A stretch of 64,000 nt of DNA, from positions 186,001 to 250,000 of the forward strand of contig NZ_MECJ01000024.1 of assembly GCF_014596475.1 (NCBI RefSeq), read 5' to 3'. This document shows positions 26,141 to 35,280 of the stretch, piece after piece; position 1 is the stretch's first letter, and every line of letters starts with the position of its first letter. The notes below the pieces were generated by a model, which saw nothing but the letters and a program-made list of their open reading frames with translations, was not told the origin of the DNA and did no database searches. This stretch comes from Streptomyces sp. CBMA152. GTDB lineage: Bacteria > Actinomycetota > Actinomycetes > Streptomycetales > Streptomycetaceae. Position numbers and translations under genes: made by a program.

Positions 26141-27586
26141 TCATCGGCCGGTCCCGTCACGCCGGCCCACCTTGCCCGCACGCCGGATCCCGCGCGGGGC
26201 GGGCCGGGCACCCTGCGTGCCCCCGTCGGGCCCCGCAGGCCGGTTCGCGGTTTCCTTCCGGTTGAGCGGCGCCTTCCGGCGGGGCTTCGGCCGATGAGGC
26301 GAGGTCACGGGTTGCCCCGGCCCCCGCCGTTCCAGTTCGGCCCACTCCTCACGCTCGTCCCGGGCCGCCCGCTCCTCGCACACGTCCCGCCCCTCGCACG
26401 CCTCCCGTTCCGCCCGTTCTCGCTCCGCCCGCTCCTCCCGCAAACACTTCCGCAGGGCCTCCGGGTCCAGGCCCTCGTTGCAGGCCTGGTGGAGGAGTTG
26501 GGCGAACTGGCAGCCGGGGTCGACGCGCAGGGCCAGGCCCAGGGCCACCCGGGCGGCGGGCTCGTCGCCGGTCGACCAGGCCACCCAGCCCGCCAGGGTC
26601 AGGGGCGCCGCCGCGTGTTCCGTATAGCGGCCGACGCAGCGGCGGGACAGGGCGCGCCACAGGCGCAGGGCCGGGGCCGCGTCCGGGCCCTCCATCCACT
26701 CCGCCGCGCGGTCCCGTGTGGTGCGGTCCTGGAGGCCGAGGACCAGTGCCGCCGCCTCGTCGTGGGCGATCAGGCCGTCGTCGAGCGCGTCCCCGTCGGA
26801 GCGGCCCGACGCCGGGGGTGCGCCGGACAGGCGCCGCATCAACAGGCCCGCCAGGTCCAGCGTCTCGTGTCCGACCCGCGCCCGCTCCTCCTCGTCCAGG
26901 ATGCGGGGCACCAGCCGCTCCTCGGTCGCCGCGAGCACCCGTTCCTGCTCGGCGGCCGCCGCCGGGCGCGGCCACGGAGTGAGCCGCGCCTCCATCTCCC
27001 GTAACGTTCCGCGCACTTGGAGCCCGGCGTAGGTCGCGGCCGCCGCCAGCGCCGACGTACCGGGCAGGGCCAGCGCCCTGCCCTCGGGCGGGCAGCAGCG
27101 CGCGTCCGGGCAGCAGTACGACCAGTACCGCCCGTCCGAGATGCACAGCGCCTCCAGGACCGGTACGTCCAGGGCGCCGCAGGCCGTACGCAGCTGTTGC
27201 GCCAACGGCCTCAGCTTTTCCATGACGTGACTGCCCGTCATATCCCCGACCGGGTCCGGGTCCTGGCAGAGGAACACGATGATCCCGTCCGGGCGCGGCC
27301 CGCGCCGCTCGCTTCCGGTGACCAGGCACTCGGCCAGTTGCTCCGCGGCATGCGGCCATTCCCCGGGCGAACGCGGGATGCCGAGCCGGAGCCGCCCGCC
27401 GAAGCGGCCCCGGCGACCATGGAGGGCGACCATCACGACGGAGTCCGTCGGGTGGAAGCCCATCAAATACGGCAGCGCGTCCGCGAGATCGGCCGGGTCG
27501 CGCAGCGTGATCTGCGAGTCGTCGTCGGGCAGTCCCCGGGATCCGTGGGAGTCGGGCAGTTCATGAGATTCGTGGTGCTTGTTCAT
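26141..27586 (-). CDS. DUF4192 domain protein
   Basis: A 481-aa actinobacterial protein of unknown function. ATG 27586 gives MNKHHESHEL. The DUF4192 core (about 25-385) opens ITLRDPADLADALPYLMGFHPTDSVVMVAL. A cysteine cluster reads YWSYCCPDARCCPPEG (near residues 165-180), likely metal-binding. The last 90 residues are Arg/Glu-rich and helical (EERAERERAEREACEGRD), then basic. No membrane segment or signal is seen. Ribosome site is weak. The family is widespread in Streptomyces core genomes. Confidence 0.85.
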   Translation of the reverse strand: MNKHHESHELPDSHGSRGLPDDDSQITLRDPADLADALPYLMGFHPTDSVVMVALHGRRGRFGGRLRLGIPRSPGEWPHAAEQLAECLVTGSERRGPRPDGIIVFLCQDPDPVGDMTGSHVMEKLRPLAQQLRTACGALDVPVLEALCISDGRYWSYCCPDARCCPPEGRALALPGTSALAAAATYAGLQVRGTLREMEARLTPWPRPAAAAEQERVLAATEERLVPRILDEEERARVGHETLDLAGLLMRRLSGAPPASGRSDGDALDDGLIAHDEAAALVLGLQDRTTRDRAAEWMEGPDAAPALRLWRALSRRCVGRYTEHAAAPLTLAGWVAWSTGDEPAARVALGLALRVDPGCQFAQLLHQACNEGLDPEALRKCLREERAERERAEREACEGRDVCEERAARDEREEWAELERRGPGQPVTSPHRPKPRRKAPLNRKETANRPAGPDGGTQGARPAPRGIRRAGKVGRRDGTGR

Positions 27587-27797
27587 GTCTCGACGGTCCC
27601 GTCTCCGGGCACCCGCCACCACCCCTGTGGAAAACGTTGTCCACAGGCCAGAACAAGCCACGCCCCTGCCCGGCATACTGAGGTGGCAGCCGTCGCCCGG
27701 CGCACCGAGTCGTCCCGGTCACGGCGCGGCCCTCGCGTGTCGTCGCGACGGCCGCGCCGCCCGCCCGGTCCGACCGGCAGTCAGGCGCGAGCCGCAC

Positions 27798-28253
27798 CTA
27801 CCACTTCTGCCCGGCCTGCTGCTTCGTCGTGGCGTTCAGGCGGTTGAACAGGTTGCTGACCGCGATGTGCAGCACCAGGGCAGCGAGTTCCTGCTCGTTG
27901 AAGTGCTTGGTGGCCTCGTTCCACACCGCGTCCGGAACCGGGTCCTCGCGGTCGGCCAGGCGCGTGACGTGCTCGGTGAGGGCGAGGGCCGCGCGCTCGG
28001 AGTCGGTGTAGAAGGGGGTCTCGCGCCAGGCGCCGACGGAGAAGATCTTCTCGTCGCTCTCGCCCGCCTTGCGCGCCTGGCCGGACGCCGACTCCACACA
28101 GGGGCTGCAGCCATTGATCTGGCTCGCGCGCAGGTGGCTCAGGGCGAGCAGGCCCGCCGGGACGCCACCCGCGTACGTGGCCTTGTACAGACCCTGGATG
28201 GCCTGCATCGCGTCGGGGAGGACCATCGCCGGGTTCTGCATCCGTGCTTCCAT
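27798..28253 (-). CDS. AhpD-like carboxymuconolactone decarboxylase family protein
   Basis: A 151-aa cytoplasmic protein. The AhpD active-site motif is present as NGCSPCVESASG (CxxC followed by the conserved acidic and basic residues), so a thiol peroxidase or peroxidase-reductase role is likely. The helical fold continues to LVLHIAVSNLFNRLN. ATG 28253 has GAAGGAG 8 nt upstream. It stands alone, after a strong terminator of the next gene and with its own leader. Confidence 0.9.
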   Translation of the reverse strand: MEARMQNPAMVLPDAMQAIQGLYKATYAGGVPAGLLALSHLRASQINGCSPCVESASGQARKAGESDEKIFSVGAWRETPFYTDSERAALALTEHVTRLADREDPVPDAVWNEATKHFNEQELAALVLHIAVSNLFNRLNATTKQQAGQKW

Positions 28254-28412
28254 GACTGCTCTCCTTCAGAGATCTATGCGATCTTTCAGCGGTGACGCTG
28301 GCTCGATCCCATCGGTCGGGATCCCGCGTCACCCGTCTGACGGGTCCCGGCGGGAGAGTGTGACCGGAGGAGAAAAAGAATTTTCCAGGCGATCTTCCGG
28401 AGGCACGACGAA

Positions 28413-28448
28413 GCGGCCCCGCCGGGCTCAAGAGCCTGGCGGGGCCGC
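28413..28448 (-). terminator. Terminator of the ScyD/ScyE-like gene
   Basis: GCGGCCCCGCC (28413-28423) pairs with GGCGGGGCCGC (28438-28448), and the inner bases pair further (GGGCTC with GAGCCT), giving a nearly continuous 17-bp stem. It lies 50 nt past the stop. Confidence 0.8.
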
Positions 28449-28497
28449 ATGTCACGCGCCGATCCGACCCGCAGACCGGCCCGTCACCACACCCGTA

Positions 28498-29724
28498 CTA
28501 CTCGGTGATCTTGATCAGCTGACCCTCGGTGCCGACCGAGTTGTTGGTCACGTAGATCTCGTCGTCCGGGCCGACCGCCAGGCCGGTGGCCATCGACAGC
28601 TTGCCGTCGGTCGGGATCTCGGTGACCGCCTTGGTCTTGATGTCGATCCGGTTCAGCTTGCCCGGCAGCGGCGGGCCCTGCTGCTGGAAGCCGCCGGTGA
28701 GCGTCAGGGCGATCAGGTTGCCGTCGCTGTCCTGCGCCAGGTCGCTGACGGCGGTCAGGCCGCTGGCGAAGACCTCGGCGCGGTGGCCCGGCACGATCCG
28801 CCAGATGCGCGAGCCACCCGGACGCAGACCGCCCATGTCGGCGACGTAGAAGGCACCGTCCTGGCCCTTGAGGATGCCGCTGGGCACCGACTGGACCTTG
28901 ACCGTGCCGTCGGCCGCGATCTTCGTGGTCTGCGGGACGAGCGAGTTGAGGGCCTTCTTCTCCTTGGCCGACGGAGCCGCGGCGGCACCGCCCGGCGCCG
29001 GGATCTCGTTGTCGGGGAAGATCGCCTCGGTGGTGGTCTTGCCGCCGAAGCCGATGCCGACCAGGTCGTTGCCGCCCGCGTCGGCCACCAGGAAGCCCCG
29101 GCCGTTGCGCGCGAAGCGCCACGGGTTGCTGTGGATCGACGCCTCTTCCGGGTTCGGCGCGTGGCCGAGGATCCAGTCGGGGTCGAGCAGCGTCTCGTGC
29201 TTCGCCAGGTCGCCGACGACCCAGCCGCTCGCGGTCTGGAGCGTGCCGAGCTTGGCAGCGTCCTTGCCGAGCTTGTCACGGTCGTCCGTGCCGCCGCCGA
29301 AGCCGTTGAGCACGAGGTAGCCCGAGCCGCTGGCCTCGACGTCGTTGGGGCCGGCGGCCGAGATCGGCTCGTACGGCTTGGTCGGGGCGACCGCCGAGGA
29401 CGGCAGGCCGGTGACGACGCGGCCCTGCTCCGAGCCCTTGACGCGGTAGATCGAACCGGTCAGGCCGACGCACTTGGTGCCGGGCGCGCAGCCCGGCTTG
29501 CCCACTCCGGACTCGGCGACCAGGATCGTGCCGTCGTCCTGCACGGATATACCGCGCGGGTTGTTGAGCTTGCTCGCAATAACCTCGATGTTGGCAGTAG
29601 CAGCAGTGGCCTTCGCCTCCTTCGGCGAGGCCTGTGCGGGGCCCGGGACCAGCGTGGCCGTCAAGGTCCCCACGGCCGCCGCCGCCACGAAGGCCCCACT
29701 CCAAGACCTGCGTATTCTCGACAT
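28498..29724 (-). CDS. Secreted ScyD/ScyE-family beta-propeller protein
   Basis: A 408-aa exported protein. Signal peptide residues 1-32 (SRIRRSWSGAF then a hydrophobic core ending AQAS). The mature part repeats NHL/SGL-like propeller blades: NNPRGISVQDDGTILVAE, GILKGQDGAFYVADMGG, and ATGLAVGPDDEIYVTNN. Two cysteines (PGCAPGTKCVG) may pair. ScyD and ScyE are secreted propellers of the cyanobacterial scytonemin locus with ill-defined function; related proteins are common in Streptomyces. It is divergent from the O-methyltransferase-like gene and only 1.5 kb from the Ebo-like operon. Confidence 0.83.
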   Translation of the reverse strand: MSRIRRSWSGAFVAAAAVGTLTATLVPGPAQASPKEAKATAATANIEVIASKLNNPRGISVQDDGTILVAESGVGKPGCAPGTKCVGLTGSIYRVKGSEQGRVVTGLPSSAVAPTKPYEPISAAGPNDVEASGSGYLVLNGFGGGTDDRDKLGKDAAKLGTLQTASGWVVGDLAKHETLLDPDWILGHAPNPEEASIHSNPWRFARNGRGFLVADAGGNDLVGIGFGGKTTTEAIFPDNEIPAPGGAAAAPSAKEKKALNSLVPQTTKIAADGTVKVQSVPSGILKGQDGAFYVADMGGLRPGGSRIWRIVPGHRAEVFASGLTAVSDLAQDSDGNLIALTLTGGFQQQGPPLPGKLNRIDIKTKAVTEIPTDGKLSMATGLAVGPDDEIYVTNNSVGTEGQLIKITE

Positions 29725-30098
29725 GTCTCTCCCTCATCATGGCGAGCCCCCGTCATTGGGAGCCGTCTCAACCGGGCGCCACGATAGACGCTTCTACCTC
29801 AACCGTCCCGTACTTATAGGCCACTTGTAAGTGGGTGGCCGACTGCGGCGCCTCCGCAGTTGAACACTTGATTCGCACTCGGAATTCACTGGTGCTGATC
29901 TGGGGCGGATCTCGCGTCGGATCCCGTGGCGGATCTTCCGTGCACAATCGGCCAACTCGGGGCCGGATTGCGCGTGTCGAGTGGTTGTTCCGCGCCGATG
30001 TACGGCTCTAGAGTCTGCCGGGCGACGCCCATAGTTTCCGGTATCCCCGGTAATTAAGACTCTTGATACCGCTGCGCAACCGCCCATGGAGGATACGC
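29725..30098. promoter_or_regulatory. Divergent promoter region, core/accessory boundary
   Basis: 374 nt between the propeller gene and the O-methyltransferase-like gene, noticeably richer in A and T than its flanks. CCACTTGTAAGTGG (29821-29834) is an inverted repeat of 6-bp arms about 95 nt before the propeller start and could be an operator. I see no gene. This is where conserved chromosomal genes give way to accessory ones. Confidence 0.45.
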
Positions 30099-31181
30099 AT
30101 GCCCCCCATTCCGCCCGCCCGAGTCGTCCGCATCGTCGAAGGTGTGCGCGCGCGGGTGCAACGGCTCGCCCAGTTGTTGGTGCCCGCGCCGGTCGCCGTG
30201 CTCGAACTCGCCCAGGGCGCCTGGGTGTCCCAGGCGATCTACGTGGCGGCCGAGCTGAAGATCGCCGACCAGCTCGCCGACGGCCCGCTGACCTCGGACG
30301 AGATCGCCCGGCGGATCGAGGCCGACCCGGACGCCGTGCACCGGCTGCTGCGCGCGCTGGCCAGTTACCGGATATTCAGCGAGGAGAGCGACGGGCGCTT
30401 CAAGCTGACCCCGATGGCCGACGCGCTGCGCACCGGCACGCCGAACTCGATGCGCGACATGGCGCTCTTGACCGGTCACCCCGCGAGCTGGGAGGACTGG
30501 GGCGCGCTCATCCACACGGTGCGCACGGGACAGCCGAGCCTTGAGAAGAACCGCGGCATGCACGCGTACGAGTATCTGGGCCAGAACCCGGAATTCGCCG
30601 AGATCTTCCTCAACGGCATGGGCACGCTCTCGGATATGGAGACCGAGCCCATTCTCGCGGCGTACGACTTCTCCAAGTACAAGACGCTGGTGGACGTCTT
30701 CGGCGGCCGTGGCGGTCTGCTGTCGGCGATCCTCAAGAAGACGCCCACCGCGCAGGGAATCCTCTTCGATTCGCGTGCGGACGAGCTCGGCGCCGACGCG
30801 TTTCTCACCGAAGAGGGCGTGGTCGACCGGGTCACGATCGACAAGGGCGATCTCTTCGGTCCGCTGCCCGCCGGCGCGGACGCCTACATGCTCAAGCACA
30901 TTCTGCATGAATGGCCCGAACCGAAGGCTCTTGAGATCCTCAAGAACACGCGTGAGGCAATCAGCCCCGACGGCCGCCTTCTTGTCATGGAATTCGTTCC
31001 TCCGGAGGGCAACAAGCCGCACCCGGCCAAGCTGGTCGACCTGTGGCTGATGATCCTGGTCGGCGGCAAGGAGCGTACGGAGCGCCAGTACTCGGAGATC
31101 CTGCGCGCGACCGGCTTCCAGCTCGACCGCATCGTGCAGACGGCCGCGGGCGTCTCGATCGTCGAGGCCCGCCCCATCTGA
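30099..31181 (+). CDS. O-methyltransferase-fold protein with altered SAM motif (AlpH-like candidate)
   Basis: A 360-aa protein of the plant-type/antibiotic O-methyltransferase family. ATG 30099 has GGAGG 6-7 nt upstream. The N-terminal winged-helix dimerisation domain (about 20-110) includes IADQLADGPLTSDEIARR. The C-terminal Rossmann domain begins TLVDVFGGRGGLL. The family's SAM loop is D-x-G-G-G-x-G, but here the first glycine is Phe201 (D199-V-F-G-G-R-G). The usual FDLPHV strand is replaced by FDSRADE. The catalytic-base histidine region (LKHILHEW) is kept. AlpH of kinamycin biosynthesis is an O-methyltransferase-like protein reported to couple glutamylhydrazine to the polyketide without SAM. 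With a hydrazine cassette 20 kb away, that role is a real candidate. A normal O-methyltransferase remains the alternative. Confidence 0.85.
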   Translation: MPPIPPARVVRIVEGVRARVQRLAQLLVPAPVAVLELAQGAWVSQAIYVAAELKIADQLADGPLTSDEIARRIEADPDAVHRLLRALASYRIFSEESDGRFKLTPMADALRTGTPNSMRDMALLTGHPASWEDWGALIHTVRTGQPSLEKNRGMHAYEYLGQNPEFAEIFLNGMGTLSDMETEPILAAYDFSKYKTLVDVFGGRGGLLSAILKKTPTAQGILFDSRADELGADAFLTEEGVVDRVTIDKGDLFGPLPAGADAYMLKHILHEWPEPKALEILKNTREAISPDGRLLVMEFVPPEGNKPHPAKLVDLWLMILVGGKERTERQYSEILRATGFQLDRIVQTAAGVSIVEARPI

Positions 31182-31202
31182 TCCAGCGCTTCACCCCCTG
31201 CA

Positions 31203-31241
31203 CAGAAGCTCCTGGCGGAACGATTCCGCCAGGAGCTTCTG
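31203..31241. terminator. Strong bidirectional hairpin
   Basis: A perfect 18-bp stem (CAGAAGCTCCTGGCGGAA with its complement at 31224-31241) and a CGA loop. It separates the O-methyltransferase-like gene from the convergent Ebo-like operon. Confidence 0.85.
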
Positions 31242-31258
31242 CATGTACGAACCGAGTA

Positions 31259-32647
31259 CTACGCCAGGCCCGCAAGGCCCAGCAACAGCCCCTTCACCTC
31301 CGTCGCCTCCACCGCGTCCCCGACCGCGTCCGGTGTCGAGCACAGCAGCACCGGCCCGTCCTGCGGGTCGTCGGGCAGGCGGCCGTGGCTGCCGCGGATC
31401 GGCGAGGGGTCGAGCGGCACCACCGCCATCCGGTAGCGCATCCCGAGCTTCTTGCGGGCCAGCGCCTTGGCGGCCTTCACCTTCACATACGGATCGAGCG
31501 GGTCCATGAACAACTCGACCGGGTCGTATCCGGGCTTGCGGTGGATCTCGACGAGCTGCGCGAAGTCGGGGGCGCGATCGTCGTCGAGCCAGTAGTAGTA
31601 CGTGAACCAGGCGTCCGGCTCCGCGATGGCGACCAGTTCGCCCGCGCGCGGGTGGTCCAGGCCGAAGCTCTTCTTGCCGTCGTCGTCCAGGAGTCGGTCG
31701 ATGCCCGGCAGGTCCGCGAGGGCTTCCCGGGTCGCCTCCAGGTCCTGGGATTTACGTACGTAGATGTGCGCGAGCTGATGGTCGGCGACCGCGAACGCCC
31801 GCGAGGCCATCGGGTCCAGATACTCCATGCCGTCCTGGGTGTGGACTTCGAGGAGCCCCGCGCGGCGCAGCGCCCGGTTGATGTCGACCGGGCGGCTGAC
31901 CTTGGTGATCCCGTACTCGGAGAGGGCGACCACGGTGCGGCCCGCGGCCTCGGCGTCGTCCAGGAGCGGTGCCATCGCCGCGTCCAGGTCCCGGGCCGCC
32001 TGGTACGAGCGCGGGTCGTCGGGCCCGTACCGCTGGAGGTCGTAGTCCAGGTGCGGGAGATAGCAGAGCGCGAGGTCCGGGTTGCGGGTCGCCAGGATGT
32101 GGCGGGTCGCGTCGACGATCCACTGGGAGGACACGATGTCGGCGGTCGGTCCCCAGAAGTTGAAGAGCGGGAACGTGCCGAACTTCTCGTGCAGTTCGTC
32201 GTGGAGGGCCGGGGGGCGGGTGTAGCAGTCGGGTTCCTTGCGGCCGTCCGCGTAGTAGACCGGACGCGGAGTGACCGTGAAGTCGGTGTCCGCGCCCATC
32301 GCGTACCACCAGCAGATGTTGGCGACCGTGTAGCCGGGGTGCGCGCGGCGGGCCGCGTCCCACAGCTTGTCGCCCTCGACCAGGCCGTTGTGCTGGCGCC
32401 ACAGCAGGACCTCGCCGAGGTCGCGGAAGTACCACCCGTTGCCGACGATGCCGTGCTCGGCGGGGAGCGTGCCGGTCAGGAACGTGGACTGGGCCGCGCA
32501 GGTCACGGCGGGCAGCACCGTGCCGAGCTGCGCCTTCGAGCCGGACCGCGCGAGCTGCCTGAGGCGGGGCATGTGGTCGAGCAGCCGGGGGGTCAGCCCG
32601 ACGACGTCCAGGACCAGCAAGGGGGTCGGGGTGCGGTCGTCCGTCAT
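31259..32647 (-). CDS. Alkaline phosphatase/nucleotide pyrophosphatase family protein (EboF-like)
   Basis: A 462-aa member of the alkaline-phosphatase superfamily (type I phosphodiesterase/nucleotide pyrophosphatase). ATG 32647 overlaps the upstream stop (ATGA). Metal ligands and nucleophile can be placed: Asp in LLVLDVVG, Thr in AVTCAAQSTF, Asp/His in LPHLDYDLQRYG, SEYG and DHQLAHIYV. There is no signal peptide, so it is probably cytoplasmic. It is last in a seven-gene operon matching the Ebo set, in which an alkaline phosphatase-like EboF occurs. Its substrate, possibly a phosphorylated intermediate or prenyl phosphate, is unknown. Confidence 0.85.
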   Translation of the reverse strand: MTDDRTPTPLLVLDVVGLTPRLLDHMPRLRQLARSGSKAQLGTVLPAVTCAAQSTFLTGTLPAEHGIVGNGWYFRDLGEVLLWRQHNGLVEGDKLWDAARRAHPGYTVANICWWYAMGADTDFTVTPRPVYYADGRKEPDCYTRPPALHDELHEKFGTFPLFNFWGPTADIVSSQWIVDATRHILATRNPDLALCYLPHLDYDLQRYGPDDPRSYQAARDLDAAMAPLLDDAEAAGRTVVALSEYGITKVSRPVDINRALRRAGLLEVHTQDGMEYLDPMASRAFAVADHQLAHIYVRKSQDLEATREALADLPGIDRLLDDDGKKSFGLDHPRAGELVAIAEPDAWFTYYYWLDDDRAPDFAQLVEIHRKPGYDPVELFMDPLDPYVKVKAAKALARKKLGMRYRMAVVPLDPSPIRGSHGRLPDDPQDGPVLLCSTPDAVGDAVEATEVKGLLLGLAGLA

Positions 32648-33813
32648 GACAGTTCCTTGAGGCCGAGGTCGGTCAACAGGTCCCGGGCGAGGGAGAGTTC
32701 GGCGGCGATGCCGTCGGCGAGCTGGTCCCGGTCGCGCGGACGCAGCCCGGCGGGCAGAGCCTGCCAGGTGTACGTCTCGACCTCCAGGTGGTGCGTGTGC
32801 GCGACGGGTCCGCCGACCAGACCGTCCAGGGTCTCGCGCAGCACCGGCAGGGTGGAGGTCAGCGGCGCCTCGGGCGTCGCGTGCAGCGGTACATGGAAGT
32901 GGGCGCGCCAAGGCGCGGTGTCCGGCAGGGCGTTGCCGGTCAGCGCCTCGTCGAGGTCGTCGGTGCCGAGCAGATCGGCGCCGTTCCTCGTACGGGTCTG
33001 GTGCAGGAAGCGCGGCTCGGCGAACTCGGCGAGCGCGGACCGCACTTCGGGCCTGCTCGGGTCCTCGGCGTGCAGCGCGGCCGACAGCTGGACCTTCGGG
33101 ATCGTGATCCCGGCCGTGTGCAGCGCCTCCAGCGCGGTCGCCGGGTCCTCGAAGGAGGTGGCGAGGTGGCAGGTGTCCACGCAGATCCCGATGCGCGGCG
33201 AGCCGATCGCGGTGAGCGGCGCGATGGCGTCGGCGGTGGTCTCCACCGTGCAGCCCGGCTCCGGCTCCAGGCCGATCCGGATCGATTTGCCGGTCTCCTC
33301 CTCCAGCGCGTCGAGGCGCACCGCCAGCGTGCGGAGTGCGGAGTGCGCCGTCTCGGCCGCCGCCGCATCGAAGCCGGTGCGCCAGGCGAGCGGCAGGGTG
33401 GAGATGGTGCCTTCGGTGACGTCGTCGGGGAGCAGCGCGGCGAGCAGCTTGGCGAGGTCGGCGGTGTGCTCCAGGCGTTCCGGATCGGTCCAGTCCGGCT
33501 TGTAGACGCGGTACTTGACCTCCTCGGCGCCGAATCCGTCGTACGGGAAGCCGTTGAGGGTGACGACCTCCAGGCCGCGCCCTTCGAGTTCGGAGCGCAG
33601 CCCGCGCAGGGCGGCCGGATCGGCGCTCAGCTCCTCGGCCGCGCTCCGGGCCAGCCACAGGCCGATGCCGAGCCGGTCGGTGCCCAGGCGTCGGCGGACC
33701 GGCTCGCAGTGGTCGCGCAGCTGGGCGAGGACGCCGTCGAGGGTTTCGGCGGGGTGGACGTTGGTGCAGTACGCGAGGTGGACCGTGGAGCCGTCGGGGT
33801 GGCGCAGACGCAT
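32644..33813 (-). CDS. EboE-like TIM-barrel protein
   Basis: A 389-aa xylose-isomerase-like TIM barrel of the EboE (metabolite traffic protein) family. Family hallmarks are LAYCTNVHPAETL at the N-terminus, NGFPYDGFG, RIGLEPEPGCTVE, and the metal-binding ICVDTCHLATSFEDP and HFHVPLHA. In cyanobacteria EboE belongs to a set required to move the scytonemin precursor to the periplasm, but the chemistry of this protein is undefined. Its start is 5 nt after the preceding gene, and its end overlaps the EboF-like gene by 4 nt. Confidence 0.9.
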   Translation of the reverse strand: MRLRHPDGSTVHLAYCTNVHPAETLDGVLAQLRDHCEPVRRRLGTDRLGIGLWLARSAAEELSADPAALRGLRSELEGRGLEVVTLNGFPYDGFGAEEVKYRVYKPDWTDPERLEHTADLAKLLAALLPDDVTEGTISTLPLAWRTGFDAAAAETAHSALRTLAVRLDALEEETGKSIRIGLEPEPGCTVETTADAIAPLTAIGSPRIGICVDTCHLATSFEDPATALEALHTAGITIPKVQLSAALHAEDPSRPEVRSALAEFAEPRFLHQTRTRNGADLLGTDDLDEALTGNALPDTAPWRAHFHVPLHATPEAPLTSTLPVLRETLDGLVGGPVAHTHHLEVETYTWQALPAGLRPRDRDQLADGIAAELSLARDLLTDLGLKELS

Positions 33814-33817
33814 CAGG

Positions 33818-34666
33818 TCACTCTCCGCCGCGCAGAATGGAGTTGCCCTCGTGCAGGGCCTCCGGCGCGGTCACCGAGAGGTCGAGGCGGCCGCTGAGCC
33901 CGTAGAACGCGACGGGGTTGCGCCACAGCACCAGGTCCACCGCGTCCTCGTCGAACCCGGCCTTCAGCATGGCGTCGGCGACCTTGCGGGTCTTGAGCGG
34001 ATCGCTCTTGCCCCAGTCCGCCGCCGAGTTGACCAGCACCTTCTCCGGGCCGTACTCGTCGAGGATCGCGACCATCCGGTCCTCGTCCATCTTGGTGTCC
34101 GGGTAGACCGAGAAGCCGAGCCAGGCGCCGCTGTCCTTGGCCTCGCGCACCGTCGTCTCGTTCAGGTGGTCGAGCAGCACCCGGTCGGTGGCGAGCGCCG
34201 ACTCGCGTACGACGTCGATCGTGCGGCGCAGACCGGTGAGCTTGTCGCGGTGCGGGGTGTGGACCATGGCGGGCAGACCGTGCTCGGCGGCGAGCTGGAG
34301 CTGGGCCGCGAGCGCGGTGTCCTCGGCGGGCGTCATCGAGTCGTAGCCGATCTCGCCGACCGCGACGACCCCGTCCTTGACGAGATAGCGCGGCAGTTCG
34401 TCGATGACGGGCGTACAGCGCGGGTCGTTCGCCTCCTTGGGGTTGAGGGCGATCGTGCAGTGGTGGGCTATGCCGTACTGGGCGGCCCGGAACGGCTCCC
34501 AGCCGAGCAGCGCGTCGAAGTAGTCGAAGAAGCTCTCGGGCGAGGTACGGGGCTGGCCCAGCCAGAAGGCGGGCTCGACGACCGCGCGCACGCCCGCCGC
34601 GTACATGGCCTCGTAGTCGTCGGTGGTGCGGGACGTCATATGGATGTGCGGGTCGAAGATACGCAT
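33818..34666 (-). CDS. TatD-family metal-dependent hydrolase (Ebo cluster)
   Basis: A 282-aa amidohydrolase-fold protein. Metal-binding residues are visible: HIH in FDPHIHMTSR, Glu in GEIGYDS, His in MVHTPH and in VLLDHLNE, and a final Asp in NSAADWGKSDP. Length and motifs fit the TatD relatives that accompany Ebo genes rather than DNase TatD itself. It lies 3 nt downstream of the EboA-like gene, so translation is tightly linked. The substrate is unknown. Confidence 0.88.
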   Translation of the reverse strand: MRIFDPHIHMTSRTTDDYEAMYAAGVRAVVEPAFWLGQPRTSPESFFDYFDALLGWEPFRAAQYGIAHHCTIALNPKEANDPRCTPVIDELPRYLVKDGVVAVGEIGYDSMTPAEDTALAAQLQLAAEHGLPAMVHTPHRDKLTGLRRTIDVVRESALATDRVLLDHLNETTVREAKDSGAWLGFSVYPDTKMDEDRMVAILDEYGPEKVLVNSAADWGKSDPLKTRKVADAMLKAGFDEDAVDLVLWRNPVAFYGLSGRLDLSVTAPEALHEGNSILRGGE

Positions 34667-34669
34667 GGT

Positions 34670-35278
34670 TCAGTGCTCCTCGGCCCCGGTCAGGGCCAGT
34701 ACGTGGTGCAGGTCTTCGGGTACGGGGCGGCCCGCGGCGATACGTTCCTTCGCGAAGTCGCCGAGCATCCGGGCCAACTCCGTATCACCCTGGGCGCGTT
34801 CGGCGAGCGAGGCGACGGCGCTCACGGGCACGCCGGTGAACAGGCACTTCAGCACGGCGTGCCGCCAGGCGTGCGGGTCCAGGTGCGTCGCCGCGTACGG
34901 GCCGACGGCCGCCGCCACCAGACGGGTGTCGTTGGCGCGCAGCGCGTCCTCGACGAGCGGCACCCCGGCCGCCGCGTCCAGGCCGAGTTCCGGAAGGGCG
35001 AGCAGCACCGCGCGGCGCTCGGCCGCGTTGCCCTGCTGGTAGATCCGGGTCGCGGTGGCGGCGTCCACGCGGGCGGCGCACAGCAGCAGCACACGGGCGT
35101 CGTCCACGGCGTCCGAGCCGAGCTGGCGGCCCGCCGAGGCGAACCGCAGCTCCCAGGGCGCGACGCCGTACCCCTGCGAGGGCCTGGCGGCGGTATGCGC
35201 CGCCTCGTCCAGCGCCTCGTCGAGCCAGGCGCGGGCGGCGCCGCTCAAGCGGGCGTCGAGTTCCGCACGAGATGTCAC
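34670..35278 (-). CDS. EboA domain protein
   Basis: A 202-aa all-helical protein, with LARARDLLL-like leucine patterns, of the EboA family (QGYGVAPWELRFASAGRQLG, HAVLKCLFTGVPVS). GTG 35278 is chosen because AAGGGAG stands 7 nt upstream; a GTG at 35284 overlaps the preceding stop and is an alternative. The frame is open further upstream but there it only mirrors the neighbouring gene. There is no known catalytic motif. EboA is of unknown function and is diagnostic for the Ebo cluster. Confidence 0.85.
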   Translation of the reverse strand: MTSRAELDARLSGAARAWLDEALDEAAHTAARPSQGYGVAPWELRFASAGRQLGSDAVDDARVLLLCAARVDAATATRIYQQGNAAERRAVLLALPELGLDAAAGVPLVEDALRANDTRLVAAAVGPYAATHLDPHAWRHAVLKCLFTGVPVSAVASLAERAQGDTELARMLGDFAKERIAAGRPVPEDLHHVLALTGAEEH

Positions 35279-35280
35279 GG

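Noticed and set aside
29725..30098. Insertion-sequence or attachment-site scar at the core/accessory boundary
   Set aside because: I searched by eye for terminal inverted repeats, transposase remnants and tRNA ends and saw none.
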